Positions 21,863 to 36,300 are shown, counted from the stretch's first letter. The stretch is 64,000 nucleotides of DNA from Ornithodoros turicata (GCF_037126465.1 NW_026999481.1:62001-126000); one strand, 5' to 3'. Program-made: numbers and translations. The notes: generated by a model not told the origin, from the letters alone.

Positions 21863-24800
21863 GCAGCCGTAATCAACTCTGATATCGAAGCTGTATTGCA
21901 AGGCAACTGAATCATATAGAGTAAATACTACGCTAGGTTTCCACAGCTAAGCTTAAAACATTGTTGCCAGGGTGGCTTTCTTTCGTAGTTGCTTACGTTG
22001 AGCGGCAGATGTGAAATACCAAAATGCGCGGCACTGCATCATTTGATGACTTATGTTGTGGACGCATACATTCTCCTTGTCCTCTGCCGTCTGTCCTCGC
22101 CTTGTCGCCTGTCCTCCAGCAAAAAATCACAACAAAGGATGTGGTATATCGGGAATATCTCGTTCCAAAACTGCGCAGATTTTATTCAATATTTATGAAT
22201 TACGAAGCGAGCGCCTCTGTGAAGCTATAGGGCTATGGTGTGCTGAGCGAAGGATGGTACTCTCGCTACTAGATGGTTCCACATGCGTCTCGATAGCGAG
22301 CGATTGAATCGCCTCTCACGAATTTCCGCCGAGCTAATCGTCACGTGACAGCTTGTCTGGCCGTTAGCCCAAGAGCATATACTTCATCCTTCTTGCATGC
22401 GCTGTGTTGAACAGGCTAGAGGGCCCCGCCAATGCCACATATAGATGCAGTCTCTGAAATATGTTTTCTGTGCATTATCTGTATGTTATCTCAACCAACA
22501 CGGGATGCGTGAGCTTCAATAACAGGGATAACGTTTACCAAGCCAACTTCCATGTTTTTCAGTCTGCGTGGGGACGTTGGCAGTTCATCATCCTTACCTC
22601 ACGCATTTAAGGAAGATGGATTATCTGACTGTAGCCTCCGCATATTTTTGATCACCAGTATGATAACATATCTGAACATATATGAATAACTATCACCATA
22701 TTTACCGCAGGAACAACTGGCACATTATCCCATCTTAAACAAAGTGCTCAACCGCTGACAACCTATGTCTATGAAGGCTAAGTATGACCAGGTAAAATTT
22801 GTTGATAGTTGACAGAAATCGTTCATAGCGGCGGTTGGCATCAACGTTGTTATCTGCAATATGTCGGATGTTTCACGAACCGTTGCACAATCGAAGAACT
22901 TTGTTTTTTATATATGTATTTAGATATTTATATTCATGTTATGTAACTATACATGTCTTATGTTAAGTGTATATCCAACACCTCCTACAAGCTGCGCTGA
23001 ATGAATGGGAGGCAGTCATTATTTAAATAAAAATTCAAATGAGTTTCATCCCAAAACATTCTTTCTAAAGCAGGGCGCCGTCAGTATTGATGTGGCTACT
23101 ACCCCTTTTGGCACCTTCAATGGACGTCTTTTAGAGAAAAATCTCCAACCGAAGGGTCATTGCAGTAATTAAAAGAAAAAGACAATAAAAAAATGTGTTT
23201 TCATGTTCATGGACAACATGCAAAGCCCCGCCCTTGGTTCCGTATGAACGGTATTTTGAACCGGTTACCGGTATTTTTCGTTCAGTTCCGACTCGGCCAA
23301 AGGTAACGGTTAGTAATAGTGTTCGTTTCGGATTAGGTTCGACTCTGACACAAACAGACCCAAATGAACAAGTGCACGGTTCGTAATCTCTGCATGGACG
23401 TAGGCAGGTGGGACACTTATACTTTTTGCCCTCCGTGACCAAGCAAAAAGCTCGGGGCAAGAAAAAAATGCGCAGTGAACCACTCAATACGTTTATGAAG
23501 GGTACCTCTTATCGGCACGCAAAACTAATCCACTAGTAAAACCGCGATCTAGCGCATTCAGTCTGCTGACACAGTCCCTTGATGGAAGTAGGTGCACGAG
23601 GCAAATCACCTATTCGCTTTCTTCTGCTACGCATATAGTGTGCATGTTTGCTGGATTGCTGTAAATGGCCCCACTGATAAAAATGAGCGGCCACCGCGTC
23701 TGAGAGATCACATGTGCTGTTAATTTCCGGTGTCTTTCCTTGGCAGCGCACATGGAGTAGGTAGCGTCACAGCCCCGGGTGTCACCCAGCTTGAGTACAA
23801 ATACTTGCTGGCGAATGACATAGCTCACTATCCGGACAAGCAAGCTGCTTTGAAAAAAACCCTACACCCAAAATAGCCACATATGAAAAAAAAAAAAAAA
23901 AAACGCTTTATGTGCGGCAATCGCGTGCTGTCAAAGATCACGTGCCTGGCTTCAATCCAGGGGTACACGCCTGCAATGCTTTGCATAGACGTCATCATGG
24001 GAGAACGAAGGTTTGCAAGCGGACGACAATGCTGGTGGGTGACGTTATAGTATCCTGCTCCAGACGAACCATCGTAGTATGGAACTATTATTTTTTTTTT
24101 TGCTCTTCCCATTTCGGTCTGGGTGTGCTAGTGTCATCATTTACCAACTACCAGCGCAAAACGAATGGGTTTGTTGTATTCGGCATAGAGGAGGTGCTTC
24201 GTGTTCGCTCACGTTTCTGTTTTTCTTTTTTCGAATCCCTGCGCAGTCTCCCTTTAACCTAACTCAACCGTACCATGTGTACAAGTGTTATTGCATGGTG
24301 GTATAGTGGAACTATTTGGCATTCCATTACTGCATTTAAATGAGTAATGTGTCGTGCTTATCTCTGTGCCGTCGTTCGCGATGGCATCCGCAAACCAAAT
24401 TTAAAACCATTCGGATAACCTACACTTACAAAGTACTTTGACGGCACTCAATCAGCCTTGTTTCCAGTTGCATCCTACTTTACGCAAGCTCACGTTATAG
24501 CTCTTGTAGCACAGTTTCAACAATTACACACACAAGTGGCAAAGGAGCCATCAATGTGTTATAGAATCACATAGTTCAACAATTCTGAGCAGTTCTGCAA
24601 CAGTGTCTCAATGCAGGGAATATTGAAAACAAGACAGCGGCAGCAGTCGCTTTGTCGAATCGATGTAACGTGCACGACAAGACCAGGCAATCTTGAGCAG
24701 ATGAACGCCCACCTCAAGGATATTTTGCACAAGCAGCATCTTCGTCGTAATGACTGTCTGGTAGGTTCCAATTACGACGGGCCAGCGCCTTATCTCGCTG

Positions 24801-27540
24801 TATTTCCTTCCACAGTGCTCGAAGAAGCACAGCTGTAGGAAGAAAAGGGAGAAACGGGACGGTTGTTTAGAACAGAAAAGCTGAGCGATTTTGTACTTTG
24901 ATGACATTCCGTTGACTTGTGACAATTCATGCGTAAGCCAGACGGGGAGGTGCGTTAATGATAGGCTTATTTAACATGCTACTTCTCTGAAATCAGGGGC
25001 AGGAAGCAGTTTTGCGCTACACTGAGGAGCATGTGGCTACTGGCCTCTGCTAGAGAGCACTCGGGTTTTCGCCAGATAGAACGGTGAGCGCACCAGAGCG
25101 ATATTCGAAGCTCTCAAGATCCGTGGCAGAAAAGAAAGCGTGTCAGTGCTCTTTGCATTGAACTCAATTACGAGAGATTGCTTATCTAAACGCGTCTCAT
25201 GTGTAGCCACTGTGCTTGTATTCCCTTCTTCCCCTCCCATTTCCCTTTTCTTTTGCTGCGGTGCATAGCATAAACTTCAGCTGTTACCTCAGCGCCTATG
25301 TGGTGAGGTTCTCCATCGTCTCGATGGTTGCTGCGCTGTGTTGCTGCGTTCATTAAACAGACCGTACCATGGAAGTACAGATAGATGAACACCTGTGTCC
25401 GGATCCAGGTCGTGGTGCAATAACATGAATCGTAAGAGACTTATTCAACTTTTAGACCTGTCGTCATTTCAGCTGTGAGTCGTTCGTCACGGCACGCGAA
25501 TTCTGTTTTTTTTTTCCGGCAAAATAAACTTCATATGACATACGTAGACCTGTACATGAAGACATGCGAGGTTGTCCAACTATTTGGATAGCGAATTACT
25601 TTTTCCTAGTGTATTGTGGAAACACAGCACTATTGAAATACAATATGCATCTCCGCGGCTATATGAAGCATTTTTTATTTCATGCCACGCAACCAGGGAG
25701 TGCGACGGGAAACAGATGCTAAAACGATAAACGTATCTACCTGAATTCCATAGGAAACGAAAATAAAGAGAGAAACAATAATGGCTCCGTTACTAATACC
25801 AGAAACAGAAACAAAAAAATATATTTGCATTCGTCTTACGAAATTCGGAAACCAACGAGAACGAAACCCGACACCGAAAGAGCAGAGACACAAAAACAGA
25901 CGAAAATATCTTCTGCAGGAACGGAAATCGAATCACCAAATCAGCATTATTAAATTAATCACCAAAAAACGAAAACAGTAAGGAACACAATAAGCGGGGA
26001 TCTTCGAGGGACAAAAACGGAAAGAGAGGCTAGTAGCCACTAGTCCAGATGATTTCCTATTTGGCCAATATTGATATTGATGAATAAAGGTATGGATCAG
26101 CAGGCGTTTTTATGAAAGGCTAAATAGACGTTCATTAAGGCTTTAGGCCGGTAATAGTTAGTACGAGCTCATCCTGTTAGAGCGACCGATTTCTCGAGAG
26201 ACTTCAGTGGCAAAGCGTTCTCCGAACCTGCGTTAGACTAATGTTGAAAATGAAAAATAACTTGCTAACACAATCATCAGTGATCGAAGCTATAAAATGA
26301 CGTAAATGCGTCATGTTAAACTCGCTTAAATCGCTAATCAGCCTTAGACAGTGTTCGCGGTGACGAGAAAAAAGTACAAAGGTAAGGAACTTTGCTGACC
26401 TCCAAACACGCTACAGCTTCGGAGACAAGCTCGGGAAAATCCTATTACGCTCCGAAAGGGAGATGAACACAACCGTCCACTACTGAATGATCCAGAGTAG
26501 ATGCCGCAGGGAATCGGACCCGACTGAATCTGAAACCATCTTGCCCCATAACGGAATGGAGTTCCTGTCGACCACGCGATGTCAGGCACAAAAATTGGAT
26601 TACGGTGTCGCCCCGCTGGTCGCGTGACGGCAAAAGTGGCGGTCCTGATGGCCAGGACCAGATATGATGAATAAAGGTGTGGGGAGGAGGCGTGCTCCAA
26701 AGCCGACTTTTATTGAAGTTAAAGACGTGTTAGCACTACGAGTTCAGGTGGTAAAGGACCGAATTAAAGAGCTCGTAGATGTTGATGCGTCGATGCCGGC
26801 TGATGAACGCTCGTGGGCCTCGCCGATCGCCTTTATGGATGCAACGATGAAAGCGATCAAAGTTCACGAGGTAGTGACGACAACGCTTATGATGCTCATA
26901 CAATATTATTTTCAGTAACCTTCTACTGTACTAAGTGTTACTTTCAGTAACACTCCACATAACGGAAAATGTCGCTTTCATGAAGGCCAACTAAATCATA
27001 CGAATAGACGTAAGAAGGAAAGGGCAGGGAGGAAGATCGAAAGGGAGCAAAGGAGCTGAACGGCTCTGTGGGCGGCCGCAGGAAGCCATACTGAAGCAGC
27101 CGGGGGAGCGTAGCGTATTTTTAGCGGTGAAAGCAGGCGCAGACTCTGAAAACAACTGCAACGCTTGCTCGGAGCTTCCGTTGGCTACAGATTTTGTCAC
27201 AGTGCGCTTCAGTCTAAGCTCCTAGCCAAGGCTAGTCGAGGCAGTTGCGTTGATGTGGCGGTGGCGGGGCTGTCTGGGATGTGGCATCCACCCATCGAGA
27301 TTCAAACTTGTTCGACCGCGTTCTGCGGTAGTGGATGGTTTCTGCTGATCATTTTCGAACTTCTGTTTCGCTGAGCCTCTCATTATTGTTATATTCAGCC
27401 TTAGCTTCTTAGTATTTCTCTTAAATATATTGAGCAACCCAGGCTGTTACTGAAAAAATGTAGTTACATGTATTGCGCGTGTTCTCAGCAAGCAACCAAG
27501 ATCCCACGAAGGTCCTCAGGTAGCACAGAATATTAACCCC
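21863..27540. other. No recognised gene
   Basis: 22900-23040 resembles a LINE 3' tail (GAATGGGAGGCAG followed by ATTTAAATAAAAATTC), with no coding part seen. An A19 run lies at about 23885. 23215-23400 is a GAACCGGTTACC-rich patch. A plus frame at 26664-26918 and a minus frame at 24608-24925 are open but unlike anything I know. The phrase GATGAATAAAGGT occurs at about 26078 and 26665. Confidence 0.4.
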
Positions 27541-27740
27541 AAAGGCGAAGCGTTGTCAGGATTTTTCCCCATATTGGCAGAAACTTGACACAAGGGCTCC
27601 ATATTGCCAAGTGCGAGCCAGTAATGGGGAAAATGTCGACAATATGGGATAACATTGCAAAGATTCAACCAATATGGTGAAAATGTCTGCAACATTCCCC
27701 ATATTACCCGTGTGCACCCCCCCTATTGGCTGAAAATGCA
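27541..27740. repeat. Dispersed repeat, CCCCATATTGG type, copy 1
   Basis: Shares with 31393-31545 the order AGGATTTTCCCCATATTG, AAACTTG, GGGCTCCATATTGCCA, GAGCC and ending GTGTGCA. The words CCATATTGG and its partial inverses recur inside it. No coding potential. Class unknown. Confidence 0.55.
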
Positions 27741-27824
27741 GTAATGGCCGTATTGGTACCCTAACCAAATGCCGAAGTAGCACGCAGATCGGACGTAGAA
27801 GCGTGTGAAAATGCACTACTCAAT

Positions 27825-28586
27825 GTGTTGTTACATTCAATAACTCCCCGTAGACTATTAACGTTGCTCGAAACAACATATCTAGGCAATGTCACTGTAA
27901 GATGCACCGGATCTCTGCTTGTATACCTGCTGTTAAAGAGTCATCATTTCACTTGCATTGCTTCGCGATGCCAATCGGTCGTAACCGCAAAACAAAAAGA
28001 AACGTTTCACACAATCATTTCAGCAAAATCACGCTAATTATACAAGGGCGTAAGACGTTTGTAGCGGTGACGACGATGGATGTGCCTTTGCAATGTCCGC
28101 TACACCTGCTCCAGTCAACGTATGCCAACAATTCTGACATCGTCAGTTCATGTCAAATACTGTGTTTTCGATTCAGGCTGTGAGCTCTACTGTGATTACC
28201 TGCTATCTAGAGCTGTAAGGCCATTCATCTGTTTTCTTTATGGATGCTACGTAAATGCTTTGCAATGCGAGCAACACGCGAATACTATTATTCACGCTAT
28301 ATCGGAAGCTCAGACAAGGTATTTCTGCTTTTCACCCCAGCTCCATCGAAATACTACTCAGTAAAAAATAAGACTGACAGTAAAAAAGAAATTGTATAAA
28401 CGTCCGACGCATGCGTATATCTAAGACGGACATCCCGGTGACATTCGAGTGGCGTTCAATCAGTGCTTATATCATGGATAGTCCAGGAACTTCCCCAGGA
28501 TTTATGAACTGCGGCTTATACATCGGAATGCAAGCATGCAGAGCGCGATAATCTGTAGGCGTACCTGAGACATGTGTTGTTTACTG
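27825..28586. other. Unassigned, short open frames only
   Basis: Overlapping plus frames of 70-94 residues occur at 27825-28364. None shows a known motif and no splice pattern joins them. Confidence 0.35.
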
Positions 28587-28851
28587 CACCCTTAAAAAAA
28601 TGGTGTACTTTAACTCATTTTTCTTGCAACATGTTAACTCCCTTTTGGAGAGTACAATCACTCTCAACAAAGGAGTTACTCCCTAATCCTACCGGAGAGT
28701 AAATATTACTCTCCAGTAAGGCGTTAGAGCGTATCCCACTCCCTACAGGTTGTGAGGAGACTCCCTTATTGAGAGTAATTGTACTGTTCAAAAGCGAGTG
28801 ATATATGCTACAAGGAAAAGAGTTAAAGAACACTCTTTTCTTAACAGTGTG
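28587..28851. mobile_element. Palindromic MITE, 265 bp
   Basis: Almost the whole element folds on itself. The left half contains CTTTAACTC, GAGAGTACAATCACTCTCAA and GGAGTTACTCCC, which recur inverted in the right half as GTTCTTTAACTC, AGTACAATTACTCTCAA and GGGAGT. The outer end is CACACTGTTAAGAAAAGAGTG on the right and a variant of it on the left. ACTCCC-rich arms resemble the subterminal DNA of 41406-42611. Confidence 0.65.
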
Positions 28852-31392
28852 GGATCACAAGGATATCCGGATATTCAGGACGTTCGTGACCAGGTAGACA
28901 TGTTCCAGGGATATTAATGAAAGAGGTAGATTTCGTTGAATCTGAACAACAAAGAGTACGAAGACAACAGATGACTCAAACCAGCAGTGAAGCTTTAATG
29001 CGAGGGTAGCGCGAAAAGTGGAGCGTGAATAACGTTTGTCTCCTGCAAGGCTCGCAACCGTAGCAATCCTAAGCAGTCAGAGCTAGATTCTTTTTTTTTC
29101 TTTTTTTTGTTACTGTTTTCTTCTCCCACTTCGTTCTGTTTGTCCCGGTTTAGTATGTAACAGGAGAGCTTCAGGTAATTGTGCTTGTTGATTTTGCGAA
29201 TGCGTTGCAACTGACAACTTAATGGGATAAATATCCTCGCGGCACTCGGCTCCCCAACGGGGAGTAACACGACACATGAGCTACGTGGATTGGGGACAGA
29301 CCCGCTTACAGCCACAAATGTAGAACCGAGAACCGTGGCAGTCGTACGACTTTGCTGTTGCTGAAGTGGTCGAACGTTTGGGACTGATTTCGAGTACTAA
29401 AAAGGGATTAGCAAAAGTTAAACTCATAAATGAAATGATAAAATAACAGAAGGTTAGAATAGACAAATTGGAATACTAAGGGGAATCAAGAGGGACTTAC
29501 GAAGGAACTACTCCTAAATTCGCACTTACTATGCTAATTAATTAATTTATTCTATCTTTCAACACCATACAAAGTAGAATATCTTTTATGCTTTAGCATT
29601 ACAATTCCCGAGTTCGAAAACCGTGATGTGATGTGTGAAGGGCCGGAGGAAAACCTTTCCGCTCCCTTCCTTATTCAATACCGGCATGCCTTGCAAGCAC
29701 AATGGTAGATGGATACCTCTCTAACTGGCAGCAAGGCCAGGGGAGGGGGGGGGGGAGAATGCTGCCGCCTTGTTGTCGGCTTTGCAGTTACTGATAGTGA
29801 TTCTTAGGGGTGGATAGGTGTGGGTAGAGGTGGATAGCGTTGCGTAGTGGTAGTGGGTGTACGGTGTGTCCGCGATAAGCGAAAAAACAAGAGAACACGC
29901 GCATTCCGCCGCATTAATTATGCATTCATTATCCTACTTCGAATTTCGCAGTGAACCCGTTCCCTGGGATAGCAGAATTTTGTAGCTGAAATTTCTTGTG
30001 TAAATAGTGCATACGTAATTCACTTGTTTTAGAAACTGCCAGTGGTCACACGCACGCGCACAAATTGTTCATCAATGTACTTGTTTCATGTATTTACTGT
30101 TTATTTTCACAGGTGCCTGCAGTATCTTGAATGGGGTGATGGAAAGAACGGCGGTCCTGTCCATGAAGTGTCTGCTTGCTAAGTTGTGATTGTGAGATCA
30201 TCCCATCAGCTTGGTCTCAGTAAACTCAATAACTCAGTCTCAGTATCAACTACGTGGTATTATAATACGTGGTATTATAGTATTATACGAGTATTTGCCA
30301 TTTTAGCGTAGCACAGCCGCTTTTAACACAGCCAGGAGCGTGGTAGCGCACGAGTGCAAGACATTTTAGGCTATCCTGAGGGTTGTGTTACATATCATCA
30401 ACTCTATATTTAGATATGTTTTGAATGTATGCTAGTCGAATGAAGATTGAAGGACAGACCGAGCTCTGGAAGGGATGACGTTTTTAAGACACTTGAAACG
30501 GGTGCGTGAGCTGCAAGCTGCGTCATCGGAGATGAAACAGGCAGTTCTCTCTATAGACATCAAGAAGCTAAGTGTCTGCGTCGTGTCTGTCTGTGTCTAA
30601 GCGTGCGTCCTTTGGGTTGTTTTTGGCACTTCGATTAATATTGTGGCATCAATGTCCTATAGTGACACCATAAAGCATTGAAGAGTGTTTGACGGAATGC
30701 CGAATGGTGCAGCCAGTTTTCACGAAAGATTCTGGTGCTTTCTGTCAATCTATCCGGTCATAGCATAGCTAATAAAGTTGGTTGTCGAATTATAAGATAA
30801 AAGTGCACGTACCTCATGGTCGTCGTCGAAGCATGCTTGTCCGGACTGAAAGGCAATAACGAAATGTTAATCAGTTTTGTGACGCTCTCGTACATTTGCA
30901 TCAGTTCATAGCACACAGAAAGGTACAAAGGGAAATGTTTTTATTTTACAGAATAACATTTTCTGTGCCCCATAGCTTGATGGATACATAATCATACAAA
31001 GTTCGGCACCAACCCCTGATATGAGAACAGATAGGAAATCGGCCATCGCATTTGTTCCCTTTAGGACGCTACGCTACGTCACCCTACGCTGCATGACGAT
31101 ACGTCATCCGTAGACGTCTCACTGACGGAGGTGTCTGCCGTGGCCATGGCCGTCATATCTCACACAGTGTGCTTCAACATATTTACACACTAGTACCCCG
31201 TCTAATGTAAAACTTGGCATATGGGTTCACGTAGGAGCAAATGTACCCTGCTTAAATTGGGGTATGTAGTTATTCATTCAAAATATCCTGGCACAGCGTC
31301 GATGTATTGTGTGCACCGGACTGTATTGAAAAAGCGTTCTGACATGTGTTCCCACTGTTCGACATGGCCCAGAACGGTTCTCAGCACCCCCT
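28852..31392. other. No recognised gene
   Basis: Holds a G12 run near 29745, T-rich tracts at 29090-29108, and a short tandem GTGGTATTATA (about 30252-30285). A purine/GTGG-rich stretch lies at 29805-29870. I see no coding domain. Confidence 0.4.
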
Positions 31393-31545
31393 CAAGGTTT
31401 TGCCAGGATTTTCCCCATATTGCATTAAACTTGGCAATAGGGGCCCCATATTGCCAGGCTTGAGCCGTTAACAGGGAAGTGTCGCTAATATCGCCCTCTA
31501 TTGCAAGTGTGCAACCCGTTCCAACGTTATTCTCTGGTATGTAAA
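31393..31545. repeat. Dispersed repeat, CCCCATATTG type, copy 2
   Basis: Second copy of the 27541-27740 family, same orientation: CAGGATTTTCCCCATATTG, AAACTTGGCAA, GGGCCCCATATTGCCA, then GTGTGCAACCCG. Diverged by small indels. Confidence 0.55.
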
Positions 31546-32079
31546 GCAGCACATAAAAGTCTTGTGTTCTGTTTTCTAAAAGCGCTCTGAAAAGTTGACA
31601 GGGCAACAGCCAAAAGACAGCAGCAGATTCGTTCAAACGGCACGATTGTTATGACCCAGCAGGAAAACACTGATCATATACTATCGCCGTGTTCCGCGCA
31701 TGGTGTTCGTCGCATCGCTAATGACAAGAACGGTGCAGCGGAACTAGACGCCATATAACAATGGCACGGGGAAAGAATCCGCGCCGGTTACGCTGTATTG
31801 CGCTCTTCCAACATTTTCACATTATTGCAGCCTCTGCCAACGCCTCTTAGCTACAGAAAGTCTGCTTATTACCTCCTCTCCCTTCTCTACGTGGTCATAT
31901 ATAGCCCGTCTGATTGCGGCTCGCCCTTTTACGAATCCAGAAACTCCGAAATGATTGCAACTAACTTGGAACCTGTAGAGACGAATGTGTAGATATAAAG
32001 TAGAACACATTCCACAAAATTAGTCACAAGAAAAATATGGGACAGTTTTGAGCTTTATTTTAAAGTTTTCCCGTTTAGT

Positions 32080-33345
32080 ACGCCTGGACTGCTCGCAGAC
32101 GTTACTGCTTCATGCCGTGGTTACGACGGCTGAGAGCTTTGATTTGATGTGTTTGGGTTAGCGCAGGGAACAGTGGTAAGAAGTTTCTATAGAACGAAAG
32201 AAAATGATGTTCACAAAGATGCTGGTATGCTAGGCTTACAATGAGGATGTGAGGGATTGAGTTATTCCCCACAGTGACTGCATTCGGGAGGGTCTTCTTC
32301 CCGTAAGAGATATCCGTGTGTTAAATAGATGTGTCGCAGGCGGAGCCGACAGGATAGCTCTTCATACCGTTGATTGGATGCAGATGGAGGAGTGTATCCT
32401 GGGTTTTATAATGTGTAATGTGCTCCTTGTCAGTTGGTCCCAAAAGCTCTGCCAGTGTCTGCTGCTTTTTAAACATAGACTTTTGATGGAATGTCGAAGG
32501 GCGTTATGTCGTTTCTTAGGGCAGCAGGAGCTGCTCGATCGGCCATTTCCGGGTATACCAAGATGGCTGGGTACCCAGCAGAAAAGTAACCGATAACCCC
32601 TTTAGATACAGTGCGTGCTAGCCTCTTTGCACCATGGACAATGAATGACACAGGTAGTCTGTAAGCAACTTAAAGAATCTGTGTATATGCCTGATGATTT
32701 GATTTTGTAAGATATAATTAAGGGCTAAAATTATGGCATACACTTTGCTGTGAAGACAGACATGGTTACCTTCAAACGACGTGACCTTACAACAGTGCCA
32801 GTGACCATACCTCGGTCTTTGAACCATCCGTGTACAGCTCTACATGGCCTCCAAAGCTATTCTTTAGCACATCAAATTCCTGTTGCAGTATTGTGTTTCA
32901 CAGTTTCACGTTTGCTGTATCTGAAGAGGTACATGTTCCATTTTGGAGGGCGCTGCCACGGATATTTTTTTTTTACTTCACTCAAGGATGATAGAGTTGT
33001 ACTCTGGAAAGCTACAGTGATCAACTGCTTGTTACATTAGAATGCTAAAAGAAGGCACAGCTGAAGGCCTGTTCAAGAAATTGAGTACCTGAATTGTGTA
33101 CCTTTCACACATTGATAGGCATGGTTCTGGGGGTGCACCCTGATTCTTAATACATATGAAGCAGCCAGGAAAAACCCGCGTTGCTCTAAGGACCACTGAT
33201 TTGTTTCTATGTATGTTTGTTCTATGTTTCTATGTATTGGCGAAGTTCTGAAATCTCCGTTAACTAAACGTAGTCCTCTGCGTTGTACTGGATCCACTGT
33301 GACGGCCGTGTGAACCGTGCACAGAAAATTCATAATCCAATTTGG
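32080..33345 (-). pseudogene. 3' half of a LINE with RNase H domain
   Basis: Fragments in several minus frames, in order: TVDPVQRRGLRLVNGDFRTSP (33240-33300) and VLRIRVHPQNHAYQC, the post-RT region; VELYTDGSK (about 32830-32855) and YAIILALNYILQNQI (32708-32750), the RNase H core; MADRAA and ALRNDITPFDIPSK (32480-32560), the end of RNase H; RLRHIYLTHGYL with PPECSHCGE (32230-32340), the C-terminal zinc knuckle. RNase H downstream of RT plus this knuckle points to the I/R1-type LINE group. Many frameshifts and stops; the EN and RT catalytic parts are absent. It is an old 5'-truncated copy. Confidence 0.68.
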
Positions 33346-36300
33346 AAAAAAACAGTGAAGACGTATATCTCTTTAGTGTTTCACAATCTGGATTGGCTAC
33401 CGCTGCGGAAAACACTATTCTGACTATCACGCCACGACCACGGTTGAGCAGGCTTTATCCATCTAGGTAGTGTTCACTCAGCTCTGTGCACTTACAGTCT
33501 GCGGAGCCTTGCATGGACCAAGGAAGCTGATGTGATGTATAATGTCATATCCCACCGAAATCCCACACTGCGTGGTACATGATTGGCCCACTACAGAGAC
33601 TTTGCCCTAGAACGGTGACAGACGAGATGTGTATTCATCACTCACCATATCATTGTCACACATCCAACATGAAAATGACACCCATGAGCATTTTCAGTAA
33701 AGTTTCAGAATCAAAAGCATTTGATGAATTTTTATGGAGCCCTTATTTAGACTGAACTATAACGTTTTATTTTTAGTTTACTGCGCCAGGAGCTCACGCA
33801 GCGCCTCACGCCAGACGCGTGCGTCGGATCAAGCCTGAAATGAAATACATGTGATCATCCCTACGGCTGAGTCTTTCTTACTCAACACCTTATGTGGCAC
33901 AGTTGTGTGGAGTTTAAAAGAGTATTCTACTTTCGGCATGGATATGAAGACGGTTCTTGCCGAAGTCCGCCTAACACGCAAGGAAATTCGTCTGCCTCGA
34001 CGCCACAGGTGCAGCGTCCAACGTTGCTCCATAGACGAAAACGTGCTGGGAGAAGGCAATGCATTTAGGACAGGTCCTGGTCGCACGTCACAGCAAATGT
34101 CAACCCACACGTGACCATAAATGTGGCCGCACCAGTGATCGTTTGTACAGTCCGTTTACTCTTTTTGTGCACTGTTCCGGGCGTCTTTCGACCTCGGTAG
34201 TTATATTCACCCGATACATGACACCCGTTTTCTACATGAGGTCTCCTACTGTTGACCACTTTCAAGGATGCGATGACGACCTACTATTACACACTGAGTC
34301 GATGCGATTGGCTTAAACTGCGGGGAAATCTGCTACTATGTCTGGGAAGAAGCATCGTATAGTGGACGTTGGCAAAATACGTTCGTCTTCTGGCTTGAAG
34401 CCAATCGGAATATGTCGAGAAGCGCTAAAACGACATGACCTCAAAATGATGTTGTCAATGCTATGACGCCACGCGTAATCTTGCTTCACGCGTGTTTCCT
34501 AACGTGGTGTCTAAGCAGAGACCTCGTATTTTCCACTTTCTGGGCTTCTATCAAACGCACACAGAGGACACATCTTTCAGCTGATATAGCTGAAACGGTG
34601 TTGTAGCTGAAACCGGTAGTACTCCCATATAAATGAATCGTGCTTTTCCTAAAGTGCCTTCAGGTGTAGTAAATAATGAACCGTTTAGTGCTGAGACCGA
34701 AATAGCACTGACATACTTGAGTTGAGGAAAAAATGTATACACGCCAGGAGTTTTGTTTCTCAGCGAGGTCAAGGATCCGCCTGAGGTAGACTACTTGCTT
34801 TGTGAGTGGCGTATTCATCGTGTCAGTAAAGTATCACTAATCATACGTGAATGTGGACACCCTGGCAACCACTCCACTAGGTTTGCCTTAAACCTGAGTG
34901 TAGGATCTATTCTTTGGTTCTATCAAGAAGCGGTTCGTCCGTAGTACCAGAGTACCTCATCACTAATAGTCTGCTGCTGAGACGCTTGGAGCTCGCACAA
35001 TACTAATCAGTCATTAATACTATCGATCGCCATTACAAACGTTAATGCCGTCAATTCTTCTGGCCACTTGCGTCACTTCTTTGGTCACGCGCGAACCAAT
35101 TTCCTTGGAAATGCGGTTACCGGAAAATGAAAAACAACGTATTGTCATGGAAAAAAGTTTAAAGCCATTCTAAGAATCGAAAAAAAAAATCGCTGTATTA
35201 CTTCGCCGCACTACGACCTCGTCTACATTTTCATAATCTAAACAATACGAAAATACCAAGTATATGATATTTTTTTCACGTAGTGATGCTTACCGCTCTC
35301 CTTCCATACACAGTAGCGCTTGTCTTACAGAATTCATCTATGCGGAATCCCACTACTCCTGAAAATGTAGGCGCGTTTTTCGTGTCTGTCGTTGTGTGGC
35401 ATAGGCTTCTATTCAAGTCCTCCCTGTAAATAAACAGGCGTAGTCCTAGATATTGTGCACGTCTAATAGATATCCATTTTAATCCACGGGATATTTCAGG
35501 GATGTACTATAAACATGTATATCCCATCCACATGTCTGAGCACGTCTAATGGACGGAAATACTGGACGTTAGTGACATCCATCAGAATAAAAAATCTCCG
35601 CATATGACACAGCACATTTAATGTCAGTCGCGAAAGACCTCAGCGATTTGTATCCGCCCAAAAAAGTTACCACCTTCATCGGCTTGCTTTGAATCCGCTA
35701 TCTTGGAATCTACCGACTCATCCGCCGAGAGAAGCCATTATGAAAGATGACCCTTACTTATATGCAGGGATGAGATGTTGGTAGCACTGTTCAGTATGTT
35801 CGAGATCACATACATCCTCCTTCGCTATCCTGCAAAACGAGAGTCATATGGTCATGTGAGTTTATCGACTGCCTCAGAGACTTCGTGGCGCACACGCGGC
35901 AATCTCCAACTGCTGCAAGTGTGCAATACTTTCACATACATTTAGATCACCTTGCTGAAGAAAACGACTTGGAAACAACGGCAATCCCGAAATGCTCAGC
36001 GCAGCGAAATACTTTTGTGCATTTTTCTTCCTTTTCAAATATTTTCGATTTCTTCCTGCGCACATGATACTGTGATGATGCGTCCACCTGTGCGTTGACG
36101 CGCGTTCACTTAGTTCTGTTATACTCTCTAGTTCAAATCTAATTCTTACTCTCTCCGAACTGCCGAGACAGACTTCATCCGTCTCTTAGTTCGCCGGCAA
36201 AAAAAAAAAAAAATGTGAAGGAACACCATGTTTGTTTCTTTATTTTCTCATTGCGCATCTTGAGAGACCCGTCATTCCTTCACCCCCAATGCGAGAGGAA

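Noticed and set aside
19922..23400. A pair of GGTTC-rich repeats as one family
   Set aside because: Only a short phrase is shared and the rest is compositional; kept as a note inside the spacer entries.
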